In this document: positions 1-10,013 of the stretch, in pieces
Position numbering within the stretch: the first letter of the stretch is position 1
Layout of the letters: each line of letters starts with the position of its first letter
Origin: CAVVEQ01 sp963828855
GTDB lineage: Bacteria; Chloroflexota; Anaerolineae; Anaerolineales; Anaerolineaceae
Assembly (NCBI GenBank): GCA_963828855.1
Contig: CAWHGB010000008.1
Span: 186,001 to 250,000, forward strand
Direction of reading: 5' to 3'
DNA: 64,000 nt
The notes under the pieces: generated by a model
Seen by the model: only the letters and a program-made list of their open reading frames with translations
Database searches by the model: none
Told to the model about the DNA's origin: nothing
Position numbers and translations under genes: made by a program

Positions 1-1136
1 CGGGGATTACCTGTCAGCAAAGCCATCTCCTGGCTCCAAAACAGACTGCCAAGCGCTGCGCAGGTTTCGTTATATGCCACCAAAGGATCCAGCTCGAAAT
101 CCCGTCCAAATCCTTCGATCAAAGGCAGGGAACCGATGCCGCCTGTAACGTACATCCGCTTGGCGACCATCCGTTCCCATTTCTTTTCCATCCCCGCAAC
201 GAGATTGGTGTTTCCGGTTTGCCTGGCAAGCATGGCTGCAGCTGTCTCCAGGTAGACAAAGCGTACGGCGTGCCCTTTTGGCTCATCTCCGGTATTCAAA
301 GATTCATCCCGCTGGGCGAATTTCCCACTCAGTAAACTTCCGATCAACCGCGGCCAAATACTCCAGGGAGTTTTATGCTGGTTTCGGGGAGGCAGGACAT
401 ATTGTTCGGGAAATTCTGCAAGTACTTCGATTTTTTTTCGTCGTGATTCCGCTTTGTTAAGACGCCTGATTGAACTGATCGCCTGCCTCAGAAATATATA
501 TGCATATCCGCGGCCAGCTTCCCGGCGCTCGACGAAAAGCTGGGCCATCTCCCGATACTTCTCCTGCCCGGTTTCTTTGGCCAGCTTAAGTAGCGCGATC
601 TCGATCTCTTCATGGCCTTCGATCATTTTCCAATCTGAATTTCGGAAATCCCTGCATATCAGGTCGGCAGTCTTTAGGATGGAGCCGAAAAATATTTCAT
701 CCCCCGTGAGTTGGTGATGTGACACCCCGCCTTCGATAAAGTGACCAAGACAATAGAGTTCGTGTTCGATCTGCAGGTTTTTCCAGCGGCAACCCGGGAA
801 AAGAATTTGATTGTAGGTAAAGATATAACCATCTTCTTCTTGGGCAGCCTGGATCAATTCTGTAAATGCATTCACCCTCGAGCGAAGATCGGGTAAATCA
901 TCGTAGCGTAGGATGCGGCAGGCAGCATCCAGCCATTTATAGGCGTCCGAATCGGAAAAGAACAACCCTGTCCTTGGATAATCGGATCTCCCCGCGCATA
1001 TGCGGAAATTCTCAATGCAGCCGCTTCTCTCCAATTGTTCCCACTGGTAAAAAATTGCTTGCCGGGAATTGATATGGAGAATCGATCCCCAGAAACCATC
1101 AGTAATTTTTGAAGAAATTGGGAAAGATGAGTTCAT
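1..1136 (-). CDS. GH127-type beta-L-arabinofuranosidase (DUF1680), C-terminus beyond window
   Basis: An uninterrupted minus-strand frame runs from ATG at 1136 to the window edge, about 378 codons without a stop. The family signature MYVTGGIGS is followed by an EGFGRDFELDP stretch and AYNETCAALG, the usual order in GH127 (DUF1680) glycosidases. Upstream, GHAVRFVYLETAAAMLARQTGN-like text matches the helical (alpha/alpha)6 barrel. The family hydrolyses beta-L-arabinofuranosides or related sugars. The catalytic cysteine and the zinc-site C-terminal part lie beyond the edge, so activity cannot be judged. No signal peptide is visible (MNSSFPISSKITDG), so a cytoplasmic enzyme acting on imported oligosaccharides is likely. 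Unlike many neighbours it shows no frameshift. Confidence 0.82.
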   Translation of the reverse strand, partial: MNSSFPISSKITDGFWGSILHINSRQAIFYQWEQLERSGCIENFRICAGRSDYPRTGLFFSDSDAYKWLDAACRILRYDDLPDLRSRVNAFTELIQAAQEEDGYIFTYNQILFPGCRWKNLQIEHELYCLGHFIEGGVSHHQLTGDEIFFGSILKTADLICRDFRNSDWKMIEGHEEIEIALLKLAKETGQEKYREMAQLFVERREAGRGYAYIFLRQAISSIRRLNKAESRRKKIEVLAEFPEQYVLPPRNQHKTPWSIWPRLIGSLLSGKFAQRDESLNTGDEPKGHAVRFVYLETAAAMLARQTGNTNLVAGMEKKWERMVAKRMYVTGGIGSLPLIEGFGRDFELDPLVAYNETCAALGSLFWSQEMALLTGNP

Positions 1137-1235
1137 AAGATTATTCTGAGAGGATTATTATAACTACAGACACGTCGCAGCAATTCCAGCTTTCAGGATA
1201 TAATGAAATCTCAATTTTTTGGAGGTGCATTTTAC

Positions 1236-1889
1236 ATGAAAAGATTGAAATTTTCTTTTTCTTTTGCAATTATTCTCTCCGTTTTACTCGCCGGCTGTGG
1301 TTCTGGCACCCCAGCGGTTCCAACCCAGTCGCCAGAAATGATCTATACCCAGGTGGCTGCCACCATCCAGGCTGCGGTGACCGAAACTGCTGCCGCCATG
1401 CCCACCAGCACCAGCACGCCAGAGTCCACGCCAACATCCATCCCCACCCCCACCCTGCCGCTGCTGCCAACCGTGGATCAGACTCTGGCTGCACAGCCGA
1501 CTGTGGTTTTACCTCCAACAACACAAGCGCCTGTTCCCACCCAGCCTGGCTCCCAGACCGGCGATCACGCCATCCTCGGGTATCAATCTCCTGCCGACCA
1601 CACCACCTTCAAACCCGGGGAACAGATCCCGTTAACTTTTGGTTTCTTGAATACCGGTACGACCACATGGACAGCCAAGTGCTACACATTGAAGTGGTTC
1701 GGCGGGACGCAGATTTGGGGTGAAACCACCCTGAAAATGCCCAAGGATGTCAAACCCAATGAAAAAGCGGAATTCAACATCGCCGCATTTATGCCAAACA
1801 AAGCCGGTGAATATATTTCACGTTGGGGTCTCTACAACTGCTCGAACGCGCTATTTTATGAAGTCTATTTCGCGTTCAAGGTAAAATAA
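1236..1889 (+). CDS. Lipoprotein with Thr/Pro-rich linker and NBR1-Ig-like domain
   Basis: Start at ATG 1236 because GGAGG sits at 1221-1225; an upstream in-frame ATG at 1203 has no ribosome site. The protein begins with a lipoprotein signal peptide ending in the lipobox LLAGC (about residues 18-22), so it should be anchored on the outer face of the membrane. Then comes a low-complexity Thr/Pro/Ser linker (about residues 55-110). The C-terminal domain of about 105 residues contains GEQIPLTFGFLNTGTTTW and EYISRWGLYN, the pattern of NBR1-type immunoglobulin-like domains common in Anaerolineae surface lipoproteins. This domain probably mediates binding; no enzymatic motif is visible. It is followed at once by a strong terminator, so it is a single-gene unit. 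Confidence 0.8.
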   Translation: MKRLKFSFSFAIILSVLLAGCGSGTPAVPTQSPEMIYTQVAATIQAAVTETAAAMPTSTSTPESTPTSIPTPTLPLLPTVDQTLAAQPTVVLPPTTQAPVPTQPGSQTGDHAILGYQSPADHTTFKPGEQIPLTFGFLNTGTTTWTAKCYTLKWFGGTQIWGETTLKMPKDVKPNEKAEFNIAAFMPNKAGEYISRWGLYNCSNALFYEVYFAFKVK

Positions 1890-1893
1890 TTGG

Positions 1894-1924
1894 AAAAAAC
1901 CGGAGAGCTAACTCCGGTTTTTTT
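1894..1924 (+). terminator. Intrinsic terminator of the NBR1-Ig lipoprotein gene
   Basis: An A-run leads into the stem CCGGAG (1900-1905) pairing with CTCCGG (1912-1917), then seven T's. The A6 and T7 flanks extend the pairing. It lies five bases after the stop codon. Confidence 0.85.
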
Positions 1925-1938
1925 ATTGATAATCAAAC

Positions 1939-2810
1939 ATGTCGGAAATTCTAGCCACAAATTGTGGATCGCGAGCTTACCGGGAAACGACCATTGTTCA
2001 ATCCGGGGAAGTGATCGGGATTACCTCCCGCGGTATTTTTATTAAAATAACATCCAATCGGATCATATTTCTATCCTCAGAGTCTTTCCTCAATCCGCTC
2101 AATATTAACCTGGAGCCATTCCCCTCCGAACTTCGGGAGGTTGCTCTCAGCGAAAAAGTGGATATTGGAGAGGGGTTGCGTCCTCATCCCAAAACTGGAT
2201 TCAACCGTGAGGGTCCTTAAGGATCGTGTTCACCAAATTAGAGCTGCATCTCAAGAATTCCTCCCCCAGGAGGAACGAATTCAGATCTTGCGCAAGGTTT
2301 CGCAGGAGATTCTGAAACTATCCAATTCGGAGAAATTCGCAGCGGTTCTCCCTACGTTCCTTGCTGATAAAAAGTTAATTGGTCGAAAACGAAAGAATTC
2401 TTGCCAGGTTCCGTTCTCTGAATAATTCCACCCAAGATAATGACCTGGATCAAATTAAGCAGATACTCAAAGGGTTCATCGGTGAAGGCTCGGGTCTGAC
2501 CCCCTCGGGTGATGACCTGGTCTGCGGATACCTGCTCGCCATAAACCGTTGGAATCCCCGACATTGGCAGAAAGTGTTCCTGGAAAATTTGAATAATGAG
2601 ATCATTTCGGTTGCCTTCCAGAGGACAACCACCCTCTCTGCGAATTTGATTGAAATCGCGGCTGCCGGGGAAGCCGATGAAAGATTGATCCTTGCCTTGG
2701 ATTTCATTTTTACTGGTAACCCTACCCTACATGAAACCGTGGAATTATTATCATCTTACGGAAGCTCCTCCGGGTATGGATGCCTTCTGCGGGATGGCTA
2801 TCGCGGTTAA
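1939..2810 (+). CDS. DUF2877 (AllH-like) protein, broken by two frameshifts
   Basis: Three overlapping frames together make one protein of about 290 residues: frame one from ATG 1939, frame two from about 2150-2215, frame three from about 2380-2400 to the stop at 2810. The third part carries GSGLTPSGDDLVCGYLLA, the hallmark of DUF2877. Members include AllH, a subunit of oxamate carbamoyltransferase in allantoin breakdown; most others are unassigned. No AllF/AllG partners are seen next to it, so that role is not shown here. No Shine-Dalgarno is visible at 1939; a GATAAT hexamer ends five bases before the ATG, so the message may be leaderless. The frameshifts fit the window-wide indel pattern. 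Confidence 0.7.
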
Positions 2811-2812
2811 AT

Positions 2813-2838
2813 AAAAAAGGGCGTGGAAGACCACGCCC
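2813..2838 (-). terminator. Terminator of the molybdenum-hydroxylase operon
   Basis: The perfect stem GGGCGTGG (2819-2826) / CCACGCCC (2831-2838) has an AAGA loop and is flanked by A6 at 2813-2818. Read on the minus strand this is a GC stem followed by U6, placed just after the stop of the last operon gene. Confidence 0.8.
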
Positions 2839-2855
2839 AGTTTGTATAAATTTAT

Positions 2856-3581
2856 TTAGACGAGAATTTCTTCCGGGGCGCGCATGACTTCGTTGGCTTT
2901 CACTACTTCCGCGGGCACATTGAAATCAAGATCGGCACCAACCATCTGGCGGACGTAATTCTTGACCAGCTGATCCCAGTACTTCTTGGTGACGTAGTAG
3001 ATCTTGGCGCCACCCAGCTCGTGCTGCTGATCCGGCCACGGGTAGGAAGGCTGAGCCATGCCCAGACCCCAGCGCATCCAGCCGTTGTAGCTTTCGTAGG
3101 TCGCCCACCATTCCTTGTTGCCCAGGATCTCGAAGCCGTAGTAGGCCTTGGCGTAGTACATGGCTGCGCCAATGCGCCCGCCGCGGACAAGCGCCATGGT
3201 GTGCAGGCAGATGTTGATATCCTCGTTCATCAGGCGGCCGTTGGCGAAACCAGCCCACAGACCGTCGATCAGACCGACCAGGGTATAGGGATCCTTCAGG
3301 CGTTTGCGGTACCAGCCGAGGATTTCGGAATAAACACGGGCGCCGACGATATCATAAAAGTCATGATCCACATCCAGGAAGCGCTTGAGGTAGGCCAGCA
3401 TCATGGGAACTTCTTCCATCTTGGCTTCGCGGATATAGAGCGTCCTCCCATCCTTCAGGGGGATCATCGCCCCGGGCAAGGGTTTCAGGTTCAGGGAAGG
3501 ACCCTGCAGCAGGGCTTCCACTTCGCGGGCATCGATCTCCAGTGTTTCTTGTGATGCTTTGGTTGGCAGATCGAACTTCAT
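2856..3581 (-). CDS. Uncharacterised 241-aa protein, last gene of Mo-hydroxylase operon (GNAT-like?)
   Basis: Intact ORF of 241 residues with a good ribosome site (AGGAG) before ATG 3581. I do not recognise the family with certainty. Residues about 45-175 have the rhythm of a GNAT acetyltransferase (IREAKMEEVPMMLAYLKRF near the start, then a central VRGGRIGAAMYYAKAYYGFE like an acyl-CoA loop). The classic R/Q-x-x-G-x-G/A motif is only approximate (RGGRIGAA), and aromatic residues are unusually many (YYAKAYYGFEI, EWWATYESYNGWMRW). It is 30 bases downstream of the cyclase gene and just before the operon terminator, so it probably acts on, or near, the same substrate. Assignment to GNAT is inference. 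Confidence 0.55.
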   Translation of the reverse strand: MKFDLPTKASQETLEIDAREVEALLQGPSLNLKPLPGAMIPLKDGRTLYIREAKMEEVPMMLAYLKRFLDVDHDFYDIVGARVYSEILGWYRKRLKDPYTLVGLIDGLWAGFANGRLMNEDINICLHTMALVRGGRIGAAMYYAKAYYGFEILGNKEWWATYESYNGWMRWGLGMAQPSYPWPDQQHELGGAKIYYVTKKYWDQLVKNYVRQMVGADLDFNVPAEVVKANEVMRAPEEILV

Positions 3582-3610
3582 TTTATTATAATCTCCTGAA
3601 TTATGATAGA

Positions 3611-4491
3611 TTAAGCCAGATTGGCTTTGGATAATTTGTTCAAGCTTTCGACGTGCTTCGGATCGTAGGCATCACCAAATTTGGTCTTGGGCATGGTCGC
3701 TTTCTTCTTCATCAGCTCGTCGTATTCCTTGTCATCCACGAACGCCACCGCGCGGCCGATGCAGGATTCACCATCCACAAAGCGCCAGGGGAAGAAACCA
3801 ACCTGCACACGGCGGTTGAGCAGCAGGTCAATCTCACCGCCGAAGCATTCGGCATGGATGATCGATTCGGGAACATTTCGATGTGCATCAGCTGGTACTT
3901 GCTGTCATCGAAGAACTCTTCCAGGCTCTTGCCGAATTTCTTCTGGAACACCTTATCGGCCTGTTTGGCCTGGCGGGGCATCCAGGTGCGGATGATGGTG
4001 TTCATCGGGTGATCAGCTGAACCGCAGTCCACCGCGATCCAGCGCAGTTTCTTCTTCTTGGCCCATTCAGCAAATTCGCGGTCAGGACCCGGATGCTTGA
4101 CCATGTAGCGGATCTCGTCAGCGGTGGGCTGATCCCAGCCAAAGTGGTGGTAACCGGTGTGGATGACCAGGATATCCCCTTCTTTGACTTCCACCCGGTC
4201 TTCGATCATCTTGCTGGTGTACACATCATAGTCGCCGCAGACGTCGCTCAGGTCAACGATGGCGGCATCGTGAACCAGGTAATCCATGGTCAGGTCAGCA
4301 ATATCCTTGCCGGCGGTGTAGAAATGGATCTCACCGTCCAGGTGGGTGCCCAGGTGGTTGGAGTGGGTCACAATCTGTCCATTGGCGCCGTTGGGCGCCA
4401 GGCGCTTGAAATACTTTACCTGCAGAGGTTCGTAGGTCGGCCAGGGCGGGGTTGCCACACCAAGAGGGATGGTCAAATCGATCAGTTTCAT
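3611..4491 (-). CDS. Cyclase-family (PF04199) metal-dependent hydrolase, one frameshift
   Basis: Starts at ATG 4491 after AGGAGA. The motif HLGTHLDGEIHF (about residues 46-57) is the HxGTHxDxxxHF metal site of the cyclase family, which includes kynurenine formamidase, isatin hydrolase and related ring-opening or amide-cleaving enzymes. Frame is lost at the GGG run 3869-3871: one added G there (C on the coding strand) restores FPESIIHAECFGGEIDLLLN and an uninterrupted C-terminus to the stop at 3611, about 293 residues in all. Position between a molybdenum hydroxylase and an acetyltransferase-like gene suggests hydrolysis of a hydroxylated ring product. The substrate cannot be named from sequence. 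Confidence 0.8.
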
Positions 4492-4684
4492 AGAATTTTC
4501 TCCTTTTCCTTAGATTTTGGTATCGGTATTTTTCTGAGGACCCTATCCAACTTGCATTGCCAGTTTAAGAACATATGTCTGACAATTCAAGTGATGTTGT
4601 TCAGGTCCTTGTAACCCGTTTGTCATGACACAGATACGCCCGGAAAATTCCTGTGCCGGGTGACCCCGGCACAGGCAAAATGAA

Positions 4685-7040
4685 TTATTTGACGATCCCG
4701 GCATCCACCATGGCAAGGTAGACTTTCTCAGCGCTGAATGGCGGGTCGCCTACACGGATCTTGATTGCGTCGTAGATCGCGTTCGCGATAGCCGGTACAG
4801 TGGGAACCATGGAATGTTCCCCGATCCCGCGCGCGCCCCAAGGACCGTCATCCTGCGGGACCTCCACGATGATGGATTCCACCTTCTGGGGGATATCAGT
4901 ACTCGTAGCGATACGATAATCCACAAAGCTGGGATTCTGCATTACGCCACCCTTTAGGCGCATGGCCTCGAAATAACCGGTGGACATACCCATTACAAAG
5001 CCACCCTCCATCTGCCCTTTTACCATCTCTGGATTGATCGCTTTACCGACGTCGAATGCACTGACCGCCTTGATAATATCCAGCTTACCAGTCTCCAGGT
5101 CCACTTCCAGGTCTACTGCCTGGCACCCGGTTGTATAGTGCACCACCGCGCGCTCACCCTGACCGGTGTCCTTATCCAGTCCGGTGACATAGGTCGGCAT
5201 AAAGCTCCCCCGTCCCACGATCGGTCCACCCATCCATCCATTGTAATTTTCCTTGGGAATACCGTAGATCACAATATCCTTCAAGGGTAGGGTTTCTTCG
5301 GTCTTGTAAGAAACGACCACACCGTTGCGGATATCGAGGTTATCCGGGTCTTCGTTCCAGGCTTTGGAGACCAGGTCGATGATCTGCTTGCGGGCATCCA
5401 GGGCTGCCAGGCGCACGGCATTTCCCATGGACCATGTCAATCGGGAGGCAACGGTCTGCCATTCATAGGGGCTGAATTTGGTATCGATGGGCGTGGAAAT
5501 GCGCACCCATTCGTAGGGAATTCCGAGCGCTGAGGCAACCATCTGGGCCATGACCGTGAAGGTACCCTGCCCCAGTTCCTGCCCACCGATGGCCACATCC
5601 ACGGTGCCATCCTCGTTGAATTTCACTTCCGCGCTCGAACCGGGATTGGGAGGCATGGCGGGTGCTTTCCACATGATCGCCATACCCTTGCCGCGGCGTT
5701 TGTTCGGCCCGGTTGGTTGTTCTTTCTTGCCCCAATCGATCGCCTTGGCTACTTCATCAATGCACTTCGATAAACCGGTGGGGTGCATCTTCATACCGGT
5801 GACGATGATATCGCCATCCTTCACGCAGTTCTTCTTGCGGAACTCGTAGGGGTCCATGCCGATCTCATGCGCCAGGTCATCCACACACTGTTCAAGTCCC
5901 ACGTGGATCTCAGGCATTCCAAATCCACGCATCGGACCCCCAACAGGGTGGTTGGTGTACACACAAATACTATCCACTTTCACGTTTGGTACACGGTAGG
6001 GACCAGTGCTCGAATAACCGCTGGCACGGGTGATATTCACACCGTATTCGGTGTAGGCACCGGCATCCCAATAATACTTATTATCCACAGCGATCAGGTT
6101 GCCGTCCTTGTCGCAGCCCATCTTGTAATGGGCGATCAATCCCTGCCGGCAGAACGCCGCGTGGAATTCCTCCTCGCGGGTCAGCACCAGTTTCACCGGG
6201 CGACCCTTGGTCCGGCTGGAAACCACTACCGCCAGCGATTCCATGCTGACGCCTGCCTTGGCGCCGAAACCGCCGCCCACGTAGGGGGCGATCACTTCCA
6301 CGGAACCCTGGGAGACGTGCAGCGCTTTTGCGATCAGGTTGCGCTGGGCGAAGGGTGACTGTGAGCTGGTCCACAGTGTGATGTGCCCATCCTCATCCCA
6401 TTTCGCCACCGAAACATGCGGTTCGATGGGTACATGCTGGATATGCGGCACCTTGTATTCACGCTCCACAATGGCTGCACATTTTTTGAAGCCTTCTTCA
6501 ACGTCCCCTTTGCGAACCTTGAACCGGTTGGCGATATTCGTACCGGGCTCGGGGAAGATGAAATTCGGGTAGGCGTAATTTCCCAGGTCGGGGTGAACGA
6601 CGGTGGCACCCGGTTTTATTCCCTCTTCGGGGTCGAGCACCGGTGGCAAAACCTCATATTCAACTTTGATCTTTTTGACCGCTTCTTCGGCGATCTCCAC
6701 AGTTTCCGCTGCAACGACTGCGACCGGGTCGCCGACATAGCGGACGCGGTCACGGCAGAGAATATAACGGTCGGTGAGATAGAGACCGAGCATGCCGTCG
6801 AAATCCTTTCCGGTGACGATACCTTTCACACCAGGCATCGCTTCGGCTTCGCTGGTATCCACTTTCTTGATCAACGCCATCGGGTGCGGGCTGCGCACAA
6901 CGCGGGCGTGCAAGAAGGCCCGGCCCAAACTGGAAATCGTCAGCGTAGGTTGCGCTGCCGGTAACCTTGGCGCGCGCATCCAGGCGGGTGACGCTTTCAC
7001 CAACTGGAGCGATCGGGTTATCAGAAGTTTTCGGTGCCAT
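4685..7040 (-). CDS. Xanthine dehydrogenase family, molybdopterin-binding large subunit
   Basis: About 785 residues. The start is ATG 7040 (MAPKTSDNPIAPVGESVTRL), two bases after the small-subunit stop. A one-base shift near 6924-6926 (CCC run) separates this N-terminus from the rest. Cofactor motifs are intact: YVGGGFGAK (molybdopterin loop), GGPMRGFG, GQELGQGTF and, near the C-terminus, GARGIGEHSM containing the glutamate that acts as base in this family. These enzymes hydroxylate N-heterocycles, aldehydes or CO using water and a Mo-cytosine-dinucleotide or MPT cofactor. The active-site loop lacks the AYRCSFR signature of CO dehydrogenase, so CO oxidation is unlikely. The substrate is unknown; the downstream cyclase points to a ring compound. 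Confidence 0.87.
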
Positions 7041-7042
7041 GG

Positions 7043-7516
7043 TTACCTCGCTTCCGCATGCGCGGCTTTTTTGACCGCGTCAATGATCCGGAAATACCCC
7101 GTGCAGCGGCACAGGTTACCCACCAGCGCTTCGCGGATCTCCGCATCGTTGGGGTTTGGATTTCGATCCAGCAAAGCCCGGGCGGTGATGAGGATGCCGG
7201 GGGTGCAAAAACCGCATTGAACGCCACCAGTTTCCATCATCATCTCCTGGATGGGATCAAGCTGACGATCTTTTGCCAGGCCTTCCACAGTGATGATCTC
7301 AGCGCCATTGCATTCCGCAGCCAGCACCATGCAGCTATTTACCGGTTCGCCGTTCATCATCACCGTGCACGCGCCGCATTCCCCGGCTGCGCAGCCGTTT
7401 TTCGTTCCGGTCAGGGCAAGTTTTTCCCGCAACATTCGCAGCAGGGTCATGTTCGAGGGAACATCCACCTGCTCTTTGGTTCCATTTACTGTTAATACAA
7501 TTCGGTGATATCCCAT
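7043..7516 (-). CDS. 2Fe-2S small subunit of molybdenum hydroxylase
   Basis: I take ATG 7516 as start because GGAGGA lies just before it; an in-frame TTG at 7528 has none. The roughly 157-residue protein has the two [2Fe-2S] centres of the family: the plant-ferredoxin-type CAAGECGACTV with a later C, and the alpha-helical CGFCTPG ... CRCTG pair. It passes electrons from the Mo subunit to the FAD subunit. It sits between those two genes with tiny gaps, so the three are co-translated. No frameshift is seen. Confidence 0.92.
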   Translation of the reverse strand: MGYHRIVLTVNGTKEQVDVPSNMTLLRMLREKLALTGTKNGCAAGECGACTVMMNGEPVNSCMVLAAECNGAEIITVEGLAKDRQLDPIQEMMMETGGVQCGFCTPGILITARALLDRNPNPNDAEIREALVGNLCRCTGYFRIIDAVKKAAHAEAR

Positions 7517-7561
7517 GAATTCCTCCAATATCAGATTTAGGTTCGGATGTTAGATCCAACC

Positions 7562-8457
7562 TTACCTGGTCAGTTGTTTCCAGACTTCCGTCACGGTTTC
7601 GTTCACCAGGTTGCGCACCATGTATTTCCGGTACCTGCGCAGACCCGCGTACGTCATCGATGGGTGTTACTGCATCCATGGCTGCCTGTGCCGCTTCCTG
7701 GATGGATTCAGCGTGTGATCGCTTTGCCCGCCAGGATCTCTTCGGCTTTGACCGGCACAAATGGTACCGGTGCAACCGATGCCAGTGCAAGCTTGAAGCG
7801 GAATCCTGAGGCGGCGGTTGTATCCAGATAACCGAAAACCGTCACCCCGACGATGGAAAGGTCGCTCAGCGTGTTTCGTCCGAGTTTGCGGTATTTCCCG
7901 GCTGATTTTGCGGGAAGGATCGGGAAATTGATGGCAGTGACAATATCCCCGGGGATCAGGACGGTTTTTCCCGGTCCGAGGAAGAATTTCGAGAGCGGTT
8001 CCTGCCGAAATCCGCCCACACCATGAACGGTTAGAACACCACCCATGACCATGGAGGCACCGATCGTATCCCCGGCGGGAGAAGCATTGCAGATATTGCC
8101 GCAGATCGTCGCGCGGGAGCGAAGTTGGTAGCTGGCCACGGTTTCAGCAGCCTGGGCGAGCAAGGGGTAATGTTTTCGAATATCGGGATGCTTTGCGACG
8201 GTGTTCATTGGTACCGCTGCGCCGATGGTTAATCCCTTGGAGGGATCGAATTTAATATCTTTCATGCCTTCCAGGGGTTTGACGTCCACCATGGTTTTCA
8301 TGGGCAGGAATCCGTCGCGCATACGAACGAAGCAATCGGTGCCTCCCATGAATGGGCGGGCATCCGTCGCATGACTGGCAAGGTATTGGCTGGCTTCTTT
8401 CAGGGATGCAGGGGTCAGATATTCAAATTCTGGAAGTGCAGGATGGGAATTATTCAT
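7562..8457 (-). CDS. FAD-binding subunit of molybdenum hydroxylase, two frameshifts
   Basis: Starts at ATG 8457 after AGGATT. It has the FAD_binding_5 signatures FMGGTD (N-terminal pyrophosphate loop), LTIGAAV and TICGNICNASPAGD, then the CO_deh_flav_C domain (GKYRKLGRNTLSDLSIVG). Frame is lost near 7712-7720 and again near 7639. After correction it reads DDVRGSAQYRKYMVRNLV and ends at 7562, about 298 residues, the usual length. It is the first gene of the operon and receives electrons from the Fe-S subunit. The 278-base AT-rich gap upstream (8458-8735) presumably holds the operon promoter; I could not pick a convincing -35/-10 pair. Confidence 0.85.
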
Positions 8458-8735
8458 AAGGAATCCTGTCTTGTTGAAATCTCCATTTCGGACAAGTAGA
8501 GCGAAATGGGCAAAAGCTGATTTTTAATTCCAAAGATTCTTAATCATTAGATGTTGTGATGAATCGAGGAGCGAAAATTCAGGAAAGCGAACCTCCGTAT
8601 CCGGGTCATTTCTCTCAGTTATTAAAGCAATATTGATAACCCAATACATTGAAAATAGGATTCTCCAACCCCCCCATCATAGCATATCCCAAATTCCAAA
8701 ACAATAATATTCAACACTTTCCAGAACGATATCCA

Positions 8736-9884
8736 TCACTTTATTGTCATACAAGTGAAACTTGCTGGAATAAAAAATGGAGCGTTACGACTCTCCGAAT
8801 TTCTGTAGAGTTCATCTAACCCCAGGGATATATATCCAGGTAAATTGATCCCGCCAGTGGTGTGGGCGATCCACTGCCCCAGGTCAATCTGCACCCAGGC
8901 ATCTTTGCCGGAGATATCGGTGAGTGTAATCGTATCGCCCTTCTTCAAGGTTCCAGAGACTGGGATATGTGATAGCCGGTCCCGTGCGGATGTTGAGCAC
9001 ATCCACAAGCACTTTGGCTTTGATCACCTGGCTGCCCTTTTCCACCGGAAGGATTTCCAGGTATTTCAACCCGCTATAAAACTGGGCGGACCACTTCCCC
9101 GGCGCGCTCTGCACCCATACGTCCTTGCCTCCAAGGTTGGTGAAATACACTTCGGTGTCTTTCTTCAAAGTGGTGAGGATCTTGTTATCTGTACCCGGAC
9201 CACGAGCGGACATTCAGGGTTTCGCGGAGAATCTTTGCCTTCATCCCGGTCGGCTCCGCAGGAGGCGTTGGTTTATGCCCAGCGTAAGCGATCAGGTCAG
9301 CATATGTACCCTGGAACCGATTAAGTCGCAATCACCGGAAATCCCGGCAACCTTCCCGGAACCGGAATATTGCCAGATCTTCCAAGTCGTCCATCCCGGC
9401 GGCATGATCGGCGACGCCTGTAGGTGTAACTGGCAACCCAAAGATCATATTTCGCCCAATCGGAGGAGGGCAGTACGTGGTCTTTCCAAAAATACCGGGC
9501 AGTGTATATCAGCGGTTTTCGCTTGAAATGCAGTACTACATCAGCGATACAGTCCTTGATGCAGTGGGTGATGGCTGCATCGGACATATTATCGTGGCGT
9601 TCAATATCCAAAACGACCGGGAGATCGTTTTCCCTGCCGTCCAGGACGTCTTTATATCGATGGATCTGTTTATCGCCATAGTTATAAGGTACCACCACGT
9701 GATAAGCGACCACCAGGAATCCAGCCTTTTTGGCATTCGTCCAGTTAGTGTAGAAGCGTGGGTCGGTATAGAAATCCCCCACCGTCGCCCGAATGGCGGC
9801 GAATTTATACCCTGCGGCAGCCACCTTCTTCCAGTCTATTTCGCCCTGGTAGCGGGAAACATCAATTCCGGGTGTATATGCCAA
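8736..9884 (-). CDS. GH25 lysozyme with C-terminal SH3 repeats, several frameshifts
   Basis: Start chosen as TTG 9884 because AGGAGG lies six bases upstream. The catalytic domain shows GIDVSRYQGEIDW and LPVVLDIER, the two acidic strands of GH25 muramidases, then TPPAEP-like linker text and two SH3b repeats (TLNVRSGPGTDNKI and VLNIRTGPAIT...GDTITL). At least four single-base shifts (about 9415, 9310, 9215 and 8965) split it over all three frames, but each domain is well conserved. The fold cleaves peptidoglycan and the SH3 repeats usually bind the wall. There is no signal peptide at this start, so export would need another route, or the N-terminus is also affected by an indel. Confidence 0.75.
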
Positions 9885-9955
9885 GGCAGTCCTCCTGGTC
9901 AAGAATTGCGATAATCTACATAAATCAGTGCAATATTTGTTCCAGCCTGGGGGTA

Positions 9956-9993
9956 AATAAAAATCAGCTCCCCTCAGATGAATGGAGGGGAGC
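9956..9993 (-). terminator. Terminator of small lipoprotein gene
   Basis: The nine-base perfect stem GCTCCCCTC (9967-9975) / GAGGGGAGC (9985-9993), read on the minus strand, is followed by a U-rich tail (complement of AAATAAAAAT). It lies 20 bases after the stop at 10014. Confidence 0.75.
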
Positions 9994-10013
9994 CTTGATT
10001 ATCGAAATATTCT

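Noticed and set aside
278..717. Short plus-strand reading frames at the window start
   Set aside because: They lie antisense to an uninterrupted GH127 frame and match no family.
4685..7040. Aerobic CO dehydrogenase large subunit
   Set aside because: The AYRCSFR-type active-site loop of CO dehydrogenase is absent.
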